Assembly (NCBI GenBank): GCA_000149265.1
Contig: CH002885.1
Span: forward strand, 1-64,000
Reading direction: 5' to 3'
DNA: 64,000 nucleotides
Source of the DNA: Ciona savignyi
Lineage: Eukaryota > Chordata > Ascidiacea > Phlebobranchia > Cionidae
Below are positions 30,505 through 42,145 of the stretch, one piece after another (positions within the stretch are counted from its first letter, which is position 1; each line of letters opens with the position of its first letter). The position numbers were made by a program, and so were the translations under genes. The notes below the pieces were generated by a model. That model ran no database searches. It was not told the DNA's origin and saw only the letters and a program-made list of their open reading frames with translations.

Positions 30505-30695
30505 TACAATGTACAATTTTGTTAATTTGTTACTCTTGTAAATATTACAATATGTCAGTTTAATAATGCTTTTTTTCCAATTACACTCAACATTTAACAG
30601 ACGCTAGGGATGAGTGTTTCTTTTTTACCAACCGGTCAGTGCACTAAAACAACAAATACTGCCGAAGTGTTTTTTAATGTTTGATAAATAATATC

Positions 30696-30701
30696 AATAA
30701 A
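30696..30701 (+). terminator. RAD21 polyadenylation signal
   Basis: AATAAA lies 192 bp after the RAD21 stop codon and 47 bp before the end of the convergent TMEM258 coding region. Confidence 0.6.
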
Positions 30702-30747
30702 ATGACCACTTTTTATTGCTTTCTTCAATGACACCCAGAGTTTGATG

Positions 30748-31120
30748 TTATACGTATATTCCAACCCACAGTAGCAAGAATAAGATTCCAAATCCGTTGA
30801 AAAACGAACCAACCATAGCCATGAGGACTTCTTTGTGAAAATCCCTGGTATATTTTGTAGAAGTCACCTGAATAAAACAATTAAAGTGTATATGTATTTC
30901 TTTGTAGGATATATGGTAAATTTGTACCTCGTATACAAAAAACCATGCTGTGAAAAAAAGTCCAATGCCCATCAGTATTAGGGTCAAGTGAGGATAGATA
31001 GCTGGGTTAACCGGTGAGACGTACCGTCTCATGTCTGCAAGATCCAATGCAAGTTCCTGGAATAAAGTTATACATAAATTTATTTTCCTTGTTTGTTAGC
31101 CTAAGTGTACTTCTCACCAT
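30748..31120 (-). CDS. TMEM258: TMEM258, oligosaccharyltransferase subunit
   Basis: Exons on the minus strand are 31120-31118 (the initiator ATG alone), 31056-30928 and 30867-30748, coding for 83 residues. Vertebrate TMEM258 has about 79. The start [19 protein letters not shown] and the two hydrophobic segments ([18 protein letters not shown] and [19 protein letters not shown]) match the family closely. The protein is a small two-span subunit of the oligosaccharyltransferase complex in the endoplasmic reticulum membrane, needed for N-glycosylation. The second intron is only 60 bp, a multiple of three and free of stops, so a naive translation would run straight through it. The gene is tail to tail with RAD21 and lies 275 bp downstream of AIMP1 on the same strand. 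Confidence 0.93.
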
Positions 31121-31249
31121 TTCTATTCTTGGTTGGCCTTGATATGATCAAACTTCAAAAAATAATCAATGATCAACAAAACCTAACCACAATTTAAAAA
31201 ATTGAGATTAACAATAAAATAATTTGGTTTAGAAATATGTAAACAATGT

Positions 31250-31255
31250 TTTATT
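31250..31255 (-). terminator. AIMP1 polyadenylation signal
   Basis: AATAAA on the minus strand lies 141 bp after the likely AIMP1 stop and 130 bp before the TMEM258 start codon. Confidence 0.5.
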
Positions 31256-31395
31256 TGTGTCAATATAAACTACTGGTAAAATTTGTGGCATTCTTTTAAA
31301 CACTTAAATTAATGGACAGGGTTTTAGAGTCATAGTAAGCAACAATTTTGTGATGTCAGTTGAGCAAGTGTTCAGTAGGGTACCACCCAAGATTA

Positions 31396-32239
31396 CTATT
31401 TTATAGCAGCAACTTTCATAGTCTGCACTTTGCAAACCCCCTTTCCTTCGGACAGTAAATGGCACCCCTTTGTAACAAGCTACACAGTCCTCATTAGTTT
31501 GCAGATGAGGTTGAATTTTTTCAAAGATTTTCCTTTTGGGGTTAAGAATGGAATCCGGAGTTCCATTGAAACCTTCAAAAGTAACTTTATCCCCAGGACA
31601 TGCATTTATTGGGGGGTCAATTATTTCCAATTTTTCTGGAGTATTTGCACACATCACCATAGCTTGCGATAATATTCCACGCATTTTTGCTGGTTTTAGA
31701 TTACACAGCACTACAACACTTCGGTTCTCCATCTCATTTATCGGGATGTGTTTCACCACACCAGTCACCACAGTTCTTGGATTCTCCTCCCCCACATCAA
31801 TTTGTTCCAGATAAAGTGAATCAGCATCAGGGTGTCGTTTCACATCAACTATCTTACCAACTCTGAAATCCAATCTAGCAACAGTTGGTTCGGAATCCTG
31901 CAAGATACCAGTCTTAGCCTTTGCAGGTGGCACCTTTGTTTTTTTTACATCAATCTTTTCCTTGCATTTTAAAACCTGTTGAGGTTTGATTGGTGGAATA
32001 TTTATTTCTTTATGACCATGTCCGTTTTTGACCTCCGCTTCTATCAACAGACGTTTTAAATCATTAACTTTTTTCTTCAATTCTATATTTTCATTTTCGA
32101 GACGAGTTTCCGTGTCCTTTATTAATAAGCTTACAAATGTTTGCCTGGTTTGCAATAGTTTTTCTCGCAACACGTTAAGGTTTTGCTCAGTAACACCTAT
32201 ATGCTTATTAAAAGCGCCTAAAGAGTAAGACTTCCACAT
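31396..32239 (-). CDS. AIMP1: AIMP1/EMAPII, multisynthetase complex tRNA-binding protein, frameshifted near its end
   Basis: The ATG at 32239 (MWKSYSLGAFN) begins an intronless coding region. Residues 1-90 include a heptad-rich segment (ENENIELKKKVNDLKRLL) typical of the coiled coil that binds the synthetase complex. A lysine-rich linker follows. The C-terminal half is an EMAPII/OB-fold tRNA-binding domain (RLDFRVGKIVDVKRHPDADS, NLKPAKMRGILSQAMVMCA, LNPKRKIFEKIQPHL). The frame breaks at a run of five C at 31437-31441, at about residue 266. One base fewer would give the family's usual ending and a TAG at 31398-31396, about 280 residues. As written, the frame instead runs on to 31304 with an unrelated tail. 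This is either a base-calling error, a polymorphism or a true C-terminal change. Lack of introns also allows a retrocopy, but no poly-A tail is visible. Confidence 0.88.
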
Positions 32240-32299
32240 CGCACATATACTAATTTGATTGACTTTCCACGTATAGTTGTGCTTCACTGAACATAAGCA

Positions 32300-32830
32300 A
32301 AAACTGTGACGTTGCTAAAACTGTGGTACCCGCAACTAGGACATGCAAACATGTTTTTTAAAACAACATGGGCATCACTTACTGAGAGTGTTTTAATATA
32401 ATTTTGCCATTTTTTGCTTAAGTTTTTACTGTGAAAAAATGTCGATACTGAATAAAAGTAGTTTGACCGCTTAGCTTGGTGGATTATTGGTGCATCGCCT
32501 TTCAGCCAAAGTGTTATAGGTAGCCCGACGGGTTGGGCAAGGTCACCCATGTGCAATACTTTATTCTTCTTTAATCCTTCATAGCTTTTCTCGAATCATG
32601 TACACTGCTTAACCACTGCATGTTGTGTACATGACCCCTGCTATTTATTTTCAACGTTATACCATGGTTAAGGTAAGACTAGTTAAAGTGATGCTTTAAA
32701 ACTGTAAACTGGGATAATGTCACTTGGTTAAAATGTCAAAAAATACTACCAATTAATTGATATTTTGTTCCAGATACTTAGTTTATATACGCAGTTATAT
32801 TTGTCCAATCATATAATTAAAGGTTAATGA
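32300..32830. other. Upstream of AIMP1; possible old SINE head fragment
   Basis: No gene was recognised. At about 32475-32545, GCTTGGTGGATTATTGGTGCATCGCCTTTCAGCC resembles the tRNA-like head of the SINE family on + and is strongly diverged. The remaining sequence shows nothing. Confidence 0.35.
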
Positions 32831-32833
32831 AGA

Positions 32834-33130
32834 CCGGCCCGGTAGTCTAGCGGTTAAAGGCGTCGCCTTTCAATCGAAAGGTTGCAGGTGCGAAACTGGT
32901 CGCTAGCTAGTCGGTTGTGTCCTTGGGCAAGGCACCTTACGGACATTGCCTAAACCCAGCGGATCAATGGGTTCTACCAAATTGAAGGAACGTGTGAACC
33001 ACACACAACACACTGAAATAGCTCCGGTAACCCGAAGATGGGCGCGAGGTGATCTGACGATTGCCCGTGTGATAACCCCCTAGGTTTTCCCATTCACGGG
33101 GATAAACATGAATATTCTATTCCTATTCCT
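32834..33130 (+). repeat. tRNA-derived SINE copy, full length
   Basis: The head CCGGTAGTCTAGCGGTTAAAG, the shared CTTGGGCAAGGCAC segment and the body are present. The tail here reads ATTCTATTCCTATTCC rather than the usual TATCC repeat. Confidence 0.82.
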
Positions 33131-33515
33131 AAAACTGATATTTGCAGTCTTTTTACAAGCGCTAAAAAAGGAAATTACAACGTATTTGGTAAAAAAGCAA
33201 AGTTCTAAATTTGTTTTTCCAAAAACATAACTTTTCAAATAAAAGGATTTGTTTCAGTACCGCCATCTTCTTGCTAATCGCAAAAAAATTGATTATTATT
33301 AGGGTTCCCTATGAAATACTAATTAAGATATTTTCAGATTGTATGTTTTAGGTTTCATAGCGCCAAACATAATTTCCTAAATTTTAAATATGTGTGTATC
33401 CTGTTAGTCCGCTTACCAAAGAATTAAGTATGATGTTAGTCCACTTAAAAAAGGGTTAAAATAGTAATTACATTTTATTTACTTTGGGAAATTTCCCAAA
33501 TTTGTTTAGTATACA

Positions 33516-33995
33516 GTAGGCGCCGCTTAATATGACCACCTTGAGACCAGACCATTTTGGTCATATTATCCGAATGATCATAAAAACCAAAGTCGCCATA
33601 ACCGCGCCTGAATCGACACTGTAAGCCACATGAAGTCCAAATGCCGGCAATTAACAGTAAAAGTGACGGTAAAATTAAGTATTGTACAGTATGTAACAAT
33701 ATGTACAAGCGGTGGTACAGCATAATAGACTAACTACCAGTACTGTGTTAGTAAATTTACGTCATAGCGATGTGACTGTTTCGTCATTAAGACCCGGTAC
33801 AGAGCACACACGCGACATGCATGAATGTTAAAAAGGCAAAGTTATAAGTGTGTTCCTATAAAAATACTTTACTGTAATAAGAGAGACGGAGAAAATGGTG
33901 GCCATATTATCCGAAATTCGGTCACATTAAACGGAGATTTTTAAACGAAAAAATCCGGACCGTAGCCAATTGGTCATAATAAGCGGCTGGTCATA
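33516..33995. mobile_element. Possible truncated pogo/Tigger-like element
   Basis: The left side begins CAGTAGGCGCCGCTTAATATGACCA after a TA. The right side contains GGTCATAATAAGCGGC, whose reverse complement matches the inner part of the left end. Both sides also share GGTCATATTATCCGA words. The outermost bases of the right end are not found, so the element is truncated or rearranged. Superfamily assignment rests on the terminal sequence style only. Confidence 0.4.
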
Positions 33996-34014
33996 TTATC
34001 CTTGATCGTATTAA

Positions 34015-35603
34015 GTTTTAATCCAGAGGTCAACCTTGACTTGCGTAATATAAATGAACTATTTACAGGATTTTTGTTGATCATATCCTACAAAATACGC
34101 AATTTTTAATTAATTTTTTCGGATATTATGAAGTCCACTTACAAAATCTGTTATAAAAGTAATGATTTTTATTTATTTAGGAAAATACGCCAAAGAAGTA
34201 GAGTAATTAATCATTTATTGCCAACTGTTAGATAATATATATATATATATGAAAATTTTCGGGAAAACGATTGAAGATGGATTTGGGAATTTTTTTTCTC
34301 AATTTATGCCAATTTTATTTGTACTGTATAGCTTATTAAATGCTAAAAAACTAATTGGAATTTCACGAGTTAGTGTTCTTTACTCATAAAACACGTACAA
34401 AAAATTGCGGTCGGAAAAAGAGACGGCAAATAAAATAACACACACAAAGGTTGAAAACTTGAAATGCAACAATACTTTACGTTCGGTGGCCGTTCGGTGG
34501 CAAATACTTATGCTAAATAATTAATTTAAGGATAAATGTGTTTTACTAAAGTTTTGCCGCCTTTGTATTTTTTACTTAAAGTAAGTCCCGTTTTCTGTTT
34601 TGTCATCGTGAAAGCATAAATTAAACTTGTTTCATTTGTAAAGAAATATCATCGGCGGAATTGATTGCTCTTTCACCATCCCCGCCTCATTCAAATTCTC
34701 TTCCCCGGCGGCTGCAATCCTCTTTTCTCCGATGATACCTTAATAAAGATGAGATTTGGCAGTGCAAACCAATTACCGTGGAGATTTTACATTCAACTGT
34801 TTCGGACTTACTGTTTATTAATTACACACAAAAAAAGCGAAAGCTTGCTGTTGTTTGTCGATGTTTAATGTAGTATTATTTCAAATAGGCTATTTATGTT
34901 TACTGTATACATATTACTATCATAAATTAGTTTATTTATATGTTTTAGTGCAGTAATGTTCGGCACTGTTTTTTTTAATAAATATAGTGCAATAACTGTT
35001 TTTGCACCAAATATAATTTAATGTCTTATAAAGTGTGTTTTGAAACGGTTGTTTTTAACCACTGGTGAAATTTCATTTTAGGTTTTTTTACTTTTCCACT
35101 TAATTCCCAAAGCCGGTTCCCCCTCAGTATTGGATCGCGCGTGAACACTTTTACTTAAGGCTTAAATACCATCAAATTTAGTTAAATAATTTAGAATTGT
35201 TCTGTTGAAATTTATTTTTATTAATATAAGATTTAACAGCCACGTCATTTACTGACGTGTTTTAACTACTCTAGTTTTGCCGATTTATCCTGTCTCCCTA
35301 ACTTTTAAATATTTGTTCTTTTCTTCTTTATTGTAACGAAGAAGCAAAAAAAATAAACCAACTATAACTAAATTATAATTTTAAAAACTGGTATTTCATT
35401 TCTATTCTCATTGTCGCCCACGTGACTAAACATATGATCTCCAAGTTTTAGATATCTATGGATCATTGCAGAATCAATAGACCGAGGTCCTATCTTTTGT
35501 TTTTTTAGTTATTTACATTTTTTCTTCAAAGTAAAAGTAAAGTTTTCGTTGTGTTTAATGCATTTGATTTACAAATTTCTTGTATAGTTGTGGAAAGATA
35601 CTT
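34015..35603. other. No gene recognised
   Basis: AT-rich intergenic DNA. It contains a short (TA)n run at about 34234-34249 and nothing else with recognisable coding or repeat character. Confidence 0.5.
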
Positions 35604-35775
35604 GGAGTCACCAAACTAGATATTTTTTTGGTGCCTTCCTATTTTGTTATCTTGCCACAGTTTTTTGGTTAATTGTTGGATTTTCAGTTAGCGCCATGTT
35701 TGTTTTGGTATATATATGACATGGTTTGTGTTTTCAAATTGTTGGTGGTAAACGATGCAGCGAAAAAAAAACAAA
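35604..35775 (+). mobile_element. Second copy of the 187-bp A-tailed short element
   Basis: GGAGTCACCAAACTAGATAT through AACGATGCAGCGAAAAAAAA aligns along its whole length with 20657-20843. Its A-rich end directly touches the head of the SINE beginning at 35776. Confidence 0.6.
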
Positions 35776-36077
35776 CCCGCTGGTTGGTCTAACGGTTAAG
35801 TGCGTCGCCTTTCAATCGAAAGGTTGCAGGTGCGAAACTGATCGCTAGCTAGTCGGTTGTGTCCTTGGGCAAGGCACTTTACGGACATTGCCTGAACCCA
35901 GCGGATTAATGGGTTCTACCAAATTGAAGGAACCTGTCTATCATATATAACACACTGCAATAGCTCCGGTAACCCGACGATGGGCGCGAGGTGATCTGAC
36001 GATTGCCCGTGTGATAACCCCCTTGGTTTTCCCATTCACGGGGATAAAGATGAATATCCTATCCTATCCTATCCTAA
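35776..36077 (+). repeat. tRNA-derived SINE copy, full length
   Basis: This is the cleanest copy in the window. The head is GGTTGGTCTAACGGTTAAGT, the body is uninterrupted and the tail is TATCCTATCCTATCCTATCC. Confidence 0.88.
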
Positions 36078-36117
36078 ACAAAAAATTGAATTGAATTTAA
36101 ACAAAATTCGGCTATTG

Positions 36118-36405
36118 CCCTATTGGAATGTTCGTTTTCTGTGCGCCGGATTTTTGCGCCAACATTTTTTAACCTAAATTTTGCGCCACGCCAGTAATAC
36201 TAATTTGCGCCACCACAAACGAAGTTGCATCATTTTCAATTAAAACTTTAAAATATAAAGCTTAAAGTATCAAAAATACTGACAAATGAAAGAAAATGCA
36301 GCCACGCCAGCATGATTGTTGCAGTTTTCTGCGCCAATACCCGAAAAAGTAGTCCGTGCGCCACGCCAGATATATCCGGCGCATCATACAAACTTTCCAG
36401 TAGGG
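36118..36405. mobile_element. 288-bp MITE with 8-bp duplication
   Basis: Terminal repeats CCCTATTGGAATG and, reversed, CCCTACTGGAAAG are flanked by a perfect octamer GGCTATTG (36110-36117 and 36406-36413). GCGCCA words are repeated inside both ends (TTGCGCCAACA, GCGCCACGCCAG). An 8-bp duplication fits hAT. The terminal sequence is unlike the CAG-type elements of this window. Confidence 0.82.
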
Positions 36406-36601
36406 GGCTATTGCATATATTAGAGATACATATTTTTTCACTCTTTAATATAATTTTTTAACCTGCCAGGCTACAAATGGCACATAACACATTCATTGGA
36501 TCCACAGATAAAACACTTATATACAATAAAAGATAAACTATTTTTTGGCACAGTCCTGTACGGTGCTTTGCGGTTTTACACAACTAGATCACACCAGAAC
36601 T

Positions 36602-39600
36602 ATGGTTTCTAATGAGCAAAACCCGCTCAACTCAACCGATAATGGTCTACTGATTCCTTCAATGCCAACCAATACATTAAAATCTCAGGTATTATGATCA
36701 TACATTGTTTTTTTTTAAATGAATTTTAAAACATACAATAGTTTATTTATTGTCACCAACCAGGCTGAAGAGGTACGGAAACACCGAGTAAACTGGCAAT
36801 CCTATCTACAAGGTCAGATGATCCAGCAGCAGGATTATGATGTGATCCAAGAGTTTGATGGAGCAAAGTCGGCTAATGCAAGGCAGGAATTGTTGAACAG
36901 GCGAGGGGAAGAGGTATGATTGCCTGTAGGGTAATAATCTCACATGATGCACAGCTTTGTAAATTCCCGAACTCTTTAAGCTTAAAACCAGCTAAGAATC
37001 TTCTTTTCACAGATCCAATAAAGTAGTATGTAGATTATGAAGTATTGAATCATTTTGTTTCAGTGCGCCCGTACTTTTATATCGCTCATGACAAGAATAT
37101 CGAAGGAACAAACTGTCCGATATATCCTGACTTCTGTGGATGACCTGTTGTCTGAGGATCCACAAAGGGTAGTTTTGTTTAAAGACAACAAAAAGCGCAC
37201 CTCATCGTGGATCGGATTCATGAACATGCTCAATAGAAACGACCGCTTTATTGTGCACCAGGTATATTGTTGTTTTATGGATGACACTAGATTTCAAACC
37301 TCTTCTATTTAAGTGTTCATTGGCTTGACACTACATTTGCCAATATGCAAATTTATATGAAATACTTTAGCATGTTGCCCTGTCCAAACTGATTGATGAA
37401 TTGGTTTGAAGCTTCGGGCTAACCACTTATAATTTAGTTTAAACTTGGTTAGGTCCAGCTTTCAGAATTTATTCTCTGCTTCAACTTATGCTGCTGACAT
37501 TAATGACTCCTATTAATCGAAATTCGTTTTCAAGCATAGCCTACCCAGATCACGTTGGCGACCGGTACCTTTCCTGAAAGATATGACCTGTTTAATCTCC
37601 CTAAATAGATTTATACCAATTAGCCAGCCATTTTAACTTTTGGGAAATAATGTGAAGTGTTATGCCTACGACCAGTAATATTTTAAGCATATTTTACATT
37701 AAGCTTGCTAATAATTTAAGAGCACCTTATCCCTAAGTGGATACAATAAAATCGACTAAAACTACTTTTTTTGGATTTATTTGTTAATCTAATGACACGA
37801 TTTAACAAGTTACTGAAGAATTTACTAAAATAAGTGTTTTATGCACTGCTTACCTATCTATATGGGGTGTGCAGATTTGTGCAAAACTGCACGATTTTTT
37901 CCCATTGACATATCCTTCTCATACTTTTTTGATTTCTTGATTGTATGTTGTTTATTAAATTTTTTTCATTTTTTGAGCAGTTAATTTAAGTGTAACTTTG
38001 TTTTTNNNNNNNNNNNNNNNNNNNNNNNNNNNNNNNNNNNNNNNNNNNNNNNNNNNNNNNNNNNNNNNNNNNNNNNNNNNNNNNNNNNNNNNNNNNNNNN
38101 NNNNNTTACATCGATATTGTAGTGTGCTTTATCAGAGAAGTCTAGTGTATTGTATATAAATTATATGACATTCCTTTAATTTTAGTAGAACCCATTAATC
38201 TACTGGATTTAGGTATCGCCGCATAGTGTTTTTCTTATGACCGCCCATTACCCTCCATCAAACTAAAGCGTTTAAAAAAAAAGTTAACTACAATGAATCA
38301 TTATCATTGATTTGTCTGAATACAAACTGTTTTTATTTATGTTAACCAATATACATCTCAGACACTAAAAAGGGGCCAGGGGAAGAAAACATGCCATTTC
38401 GTAATTAATATCAAGAAATAGTTAAATGATGGAGTAAATATCCATTTTTATTATATTTTTAAGATCAACTGTACCAAGTTGCTTATTTGGTTAAACACGT
38501 GGGTACAGCCCATAAATTAAAATCAACTTTCTACCCATAATTAAAAAATAAAATCCACCGTCCAGGACTTTACACATTATAGCTCAACTTGATTGTTTTT
38601 TTCTTAGATGACGGATTACTTACAAAGCATTCTGTCATCTTTACAAATGATGCTTAAAGTACAAACCTATAGAGCTGTTTTCTTTGAGATGGACGGATTA
38701 TCTAGGTTAGTAACTAATTTTATCTGTAATCTCAAACTGCATTGCAGACATGTTTAAATTACAGTTTGATGGCTGTGCTGCAGACCAAATGTGGGTTCCA
38801 GATTCAATACCAAACCATAGTTTGCATTTGGTTATTCACATTTACACCAGCTCTGGTAGCAAAAATGGTTGGATTCAATCCAGTCCCACTTCTTGTCGAT
38901 ATTTTGGGTGAAGCTGCTAAGGAGAAAGTCACTCGGATTGTGCTCGCAACATTCAGGGTTTGAAATTAAATCTACAATTATTCTGTTTCTTTTAATCAAT
39001 ATTAAAGTAAAATAAAGTAACCTGTTGTTAATAGATTCATTGCTTATATAATAAGTAAATTAACTTTATTAGAACTTGATTGAAAAGCCAGAAGATCCTG
39101 AAACCGTCAAATTATTTTCACTTGCGATGATCCATTGCAAAATGATGAAGAACCTGGAAATATTAGAGGTGAAATAATCTAGTTTGCCCTGATAAAATGT
39201 AATGAGGATTGTATCACAGGGCAAGCAGTTTGCTGATGATGATATAACAAGTGATATCGAGTATTTATCCAACCACTTGGGGGAGTGCTTGCTTGATCTA
39301 AGGTAATGGAATATTGTTATAATGTTCCTGTTTATTGTTAAATAGAAAATAAACCATTTAATCCCCCTAATAAACTGTACTAGATAGGTGTTAATCTTTA
39401 GATATAATAAACTTGCTTAGCATTGTGTAGAAACTTATGTAAGTTGCATTAATTAGTTCATTTGATGAATACTCCTCGGAAGTGAAATCCGGTCGCTTGG
39501 AGTGGAGTCCTGTGCACAAATCGGAGAAGTTCTGGAGAGAAAACTGTACAAGATTGAATGAGCGGAATTATGAACTACTGAAGTTTGTATAACTTGCAAA

Positions 39601-41094
39601 TTTTAAATTGTGATGTGTCGGATAAATTAGTTCTGTTAAATCATTAAGTGACAAAGTCATCAATCCAGAGTCTGCTAGCTAAAGGATATAAGCATACTTG
39701 GATCCCTGGCCTTATTTCCTGAATTTATGATGCGTGGGCATTGGACTAACAAGGTGTACTATAATGACCTACATTCTCACTGGGCTTACATTCCCACCTG
39801 GTTCCAGTGATAATAGTCTGTATAATGTTCATATAATGACTTCAGAACGTTGACTGTGGGCTTGATAGGTATGTTTATAAATAACCATATGATATTAAAC
39901 AAGTTTAATTTCTCAGAATACTGACAAGCTTGCTCGAGACGAGCCAGGAGGGTGAAATACTTGCTGTTGCCACTCATGACATTGGGGAGTATGTACGCCA
40001 TTACCCACATGGGAAAAAGTAATTATTCTAAAAATCTTAAATTTTACAATTAGGGGACATTAAATTGTTGACACTCTCTAGTTTAATATCAAAAATACAC
40101 CATTGCTATGGTAACTGTGCTCTGACCATGTTATAAATACCTGTGGTATTTGCTGTGATGGTTAATAACAAATGTCCCAAACTATAATTAACCCGAGTGC
40201 ATACACAGGGTGATAGAACAACTGGGTATTAAACAGTTGGTGATGCAATTGCTTTGTCATGAAAATTCCCAAGTCAAGTACAATGCCCTTATAGCAGTAC
40301 AAAAGCTCATGGTCCACAACTGGTAAGTCTCTTGTTAGTGTTACAAGTTTATAACGACGGCAGTGAAACCATAGTTGGTATAATTCCAGACCTTTGTAGC
40401 AAATTTTGGGTGTGGTAGAAAATATGTATAAATGTATTAAGTTAGAGTGGCTAATTAGTCAGGAAAAATAAACTCATTTTAAGTATGTCTTCAAAGAAAA
40501 AGATGCTAACAGTGCTAAGATTCAAAACATGCAAACAATTTGGTTCTGCCTTGCTTCATTTAGACATTATAAGCATTTTACTCTTGGCATTATTTAAGTA
40601 CAATATATGGAAGGAATCACGGTTGACTTTTGCAATTGTCCTTCTTTGGTGCTTTAGTCTAAATACAAGATAAGGAAGCTGCATAAGAACATCATGGATC
40701 TGGGAGGTAGAAGTAAAGCCTGCCACTTTCGCGAAGAGAAAAAGCCATACAGTGGAGGGATAGAAACAAGCCATTAGCTGGACCGTTGTGTACTTAACAC
40801 GAATGGATTAACGGGTTGTGGTTTCCAAAACCCATTAATCCTATGTAGAAATATATCCCAAAATCGCAAAGATAATTAGTTATGTCAAAAATATTCGTGA
40901 TCGAATTATGCATAAAAGAAATTGCTTTTTACTTTTAAATGAAGCAAGTTTAAAACTAAGCGATTGCATTTTTAAATATTTTCTTGATTTGTTTGAGAGT
41001 GCAATTAAAAATGACTTTATAGTACCTCTCAGCTGGATTTCAATGAATATTTCATTACAGGGAATTTCTAGGCAAGCAGGTGAGCAGTGAATAA
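36602..41094 (+). CDS. ATP6V1H: V-type ATPase subunit H, one exon missing in an assembly gap
   Basis: Exons found are 36602-36688, 36764-36913, 37064-37261, 38608-38705, 38765-38957, 39073-39168, 39220-39302, 39457-39582, 39917-40018, 40209-40322 and 41061-41094. They encode 426 residues with consistent phases. About 50 residues expected between exons 3 and 4 are absent, and the 100-N gap at 38006-38105 lies there. Subunit H is the regulatory HEAT-repeat protein of the V1 sector. It bridges the stator to the membrane part and controls ATP hydrolysis during organelle acidification. Strong matches include [43 protein letters not shown] and VRYNAL-like [18 protein letters not shown]. The start is uncertain between 36602 and the ATG at 36661. 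The last exon encodes only a short tail ending in SSE, shorter than in vertebrates. Confidence 0.93.
38006..38105. other. Assembly gap (100 N)
   Basis: A run of exactly 100 N, a conventional placeholder of unknown true length. It falls inside the ATP6V1H intron where one coding exon is expected. Confidence 0.99.
38160..38225 (-). repeat. SINE body fragment
   Basis: TTCCTTTAATTTTAGTAGAACCCATTAATC followed by a CTGGATTTAGG segment matches the SINE body. It sits just right of the N gap, so the rest of the copy may be in the gap. Confidence 0.45.
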
Positions 41095-41690
41095 GTTTCC
41101 AGCACCAGAAACGATTTCTTTATAATCTTTTCACGTCGACTTATGTGTGCAATATATTCAACAAGATTGTAGTTAAAAACTGTATATAACCTTGATTTAT
41201 TTATATGAGCTTGTAGCCAGAATGTATAAACATCGTTTCCAAAAGTTGCTTCAGTGATTTGAACGCAGTGAAGTTACCTTGTTCAGCTGCAAAATATTTT
41301 AAACTCTTGGTGGATGAAGGCCGAGTTATCAGCACATGCGATAAGAGTCTCGTCAGTATACAGGTTGCCGGATGGTTGGGATCTTATCCAGCCTATAGCT
41401 AGTCTGGTCCATGCAATAGATCGCTGTCCGACATTCGGGCTGGATCATCTGACGATCCCATTTTCCTAGAACATAAAAATCTGGATATCCTACCCGGTCG
41501 CATACAAATAATGGTAAAAATCAACATTATTGTTTTTTCATATTTAAATAATCGAATTACTTTAATTGCCAACATGATTATTATTAAGAATTGCCTGAAA
41601 TATCAATGATGTATGGATGTGTAGGAATCGTCATGAGAAATGTTGGTAAACCAATATTAGGAAATACTTGAAAGTTGGAAATAATAATTC
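41095..41690. other. 3' flank of ATP6V1H, no gene recognised
   Basis: No clear AATAAA was seen within the first 150 bp after the stop. A segment near 41360-41465 (CTAGCTAGTCTGGTCC-like, GGATCATCTGACGATCCC) has weak similarity to the SINE body and is too diverged to call. Confidence 0.35.
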
Positions 41691-42145
41691 GTGACAGGCA
41701 TGGCATTTTGCCACGACATCTACCAGAGGGGGTAATGGAAACGCAATAGAACTATATGCAGAAACAAATATTTTGGGAAATAATTTATAGGGGATTCCCC
41801 GGAGACTCTAAAAACCAAAACCGTGTTTTTTTTTCTAAAAAAAACTAACTTTTGAGCATAGCGTTAGAACAGATGCTCCACTTTTGATCAGATTTGGTGA
41901 ATGTTAATGCGGTAGCCGCCGTTGTACCAATGAGATAAAATAAATAAAATACCCTAAAAAGGATTTGTTTGTAAATCATGATTATGGCAGGCATGCCATG
42001 TCGCCGACTTCTTCAACAAGGTTTTGTCAAATCAGATTACAACTTTGAGAAAATTGTTAGATAACATGACCCAGATATGTAAAAACAGAAATGTATGTAC
42101 TGAATCCAGAAAATTCCCCGTAGCCATGAAAAACTAAACCGGGTG
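41690..42145 (+). repeat. Two diverged units related to the ~335-bp tandem repeat
   Basis: GTGACAGGCATGGCATTTTGCC at about 41692 and GGCAGGCATGCCATGTCGCC at about 41986 are followed by the same ordered landmarks as in the main array, including TATGCAGAAAC and GGGGATTCCCC-type sequence. The spacing is shortened by deletions. Confidence 0.65.
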
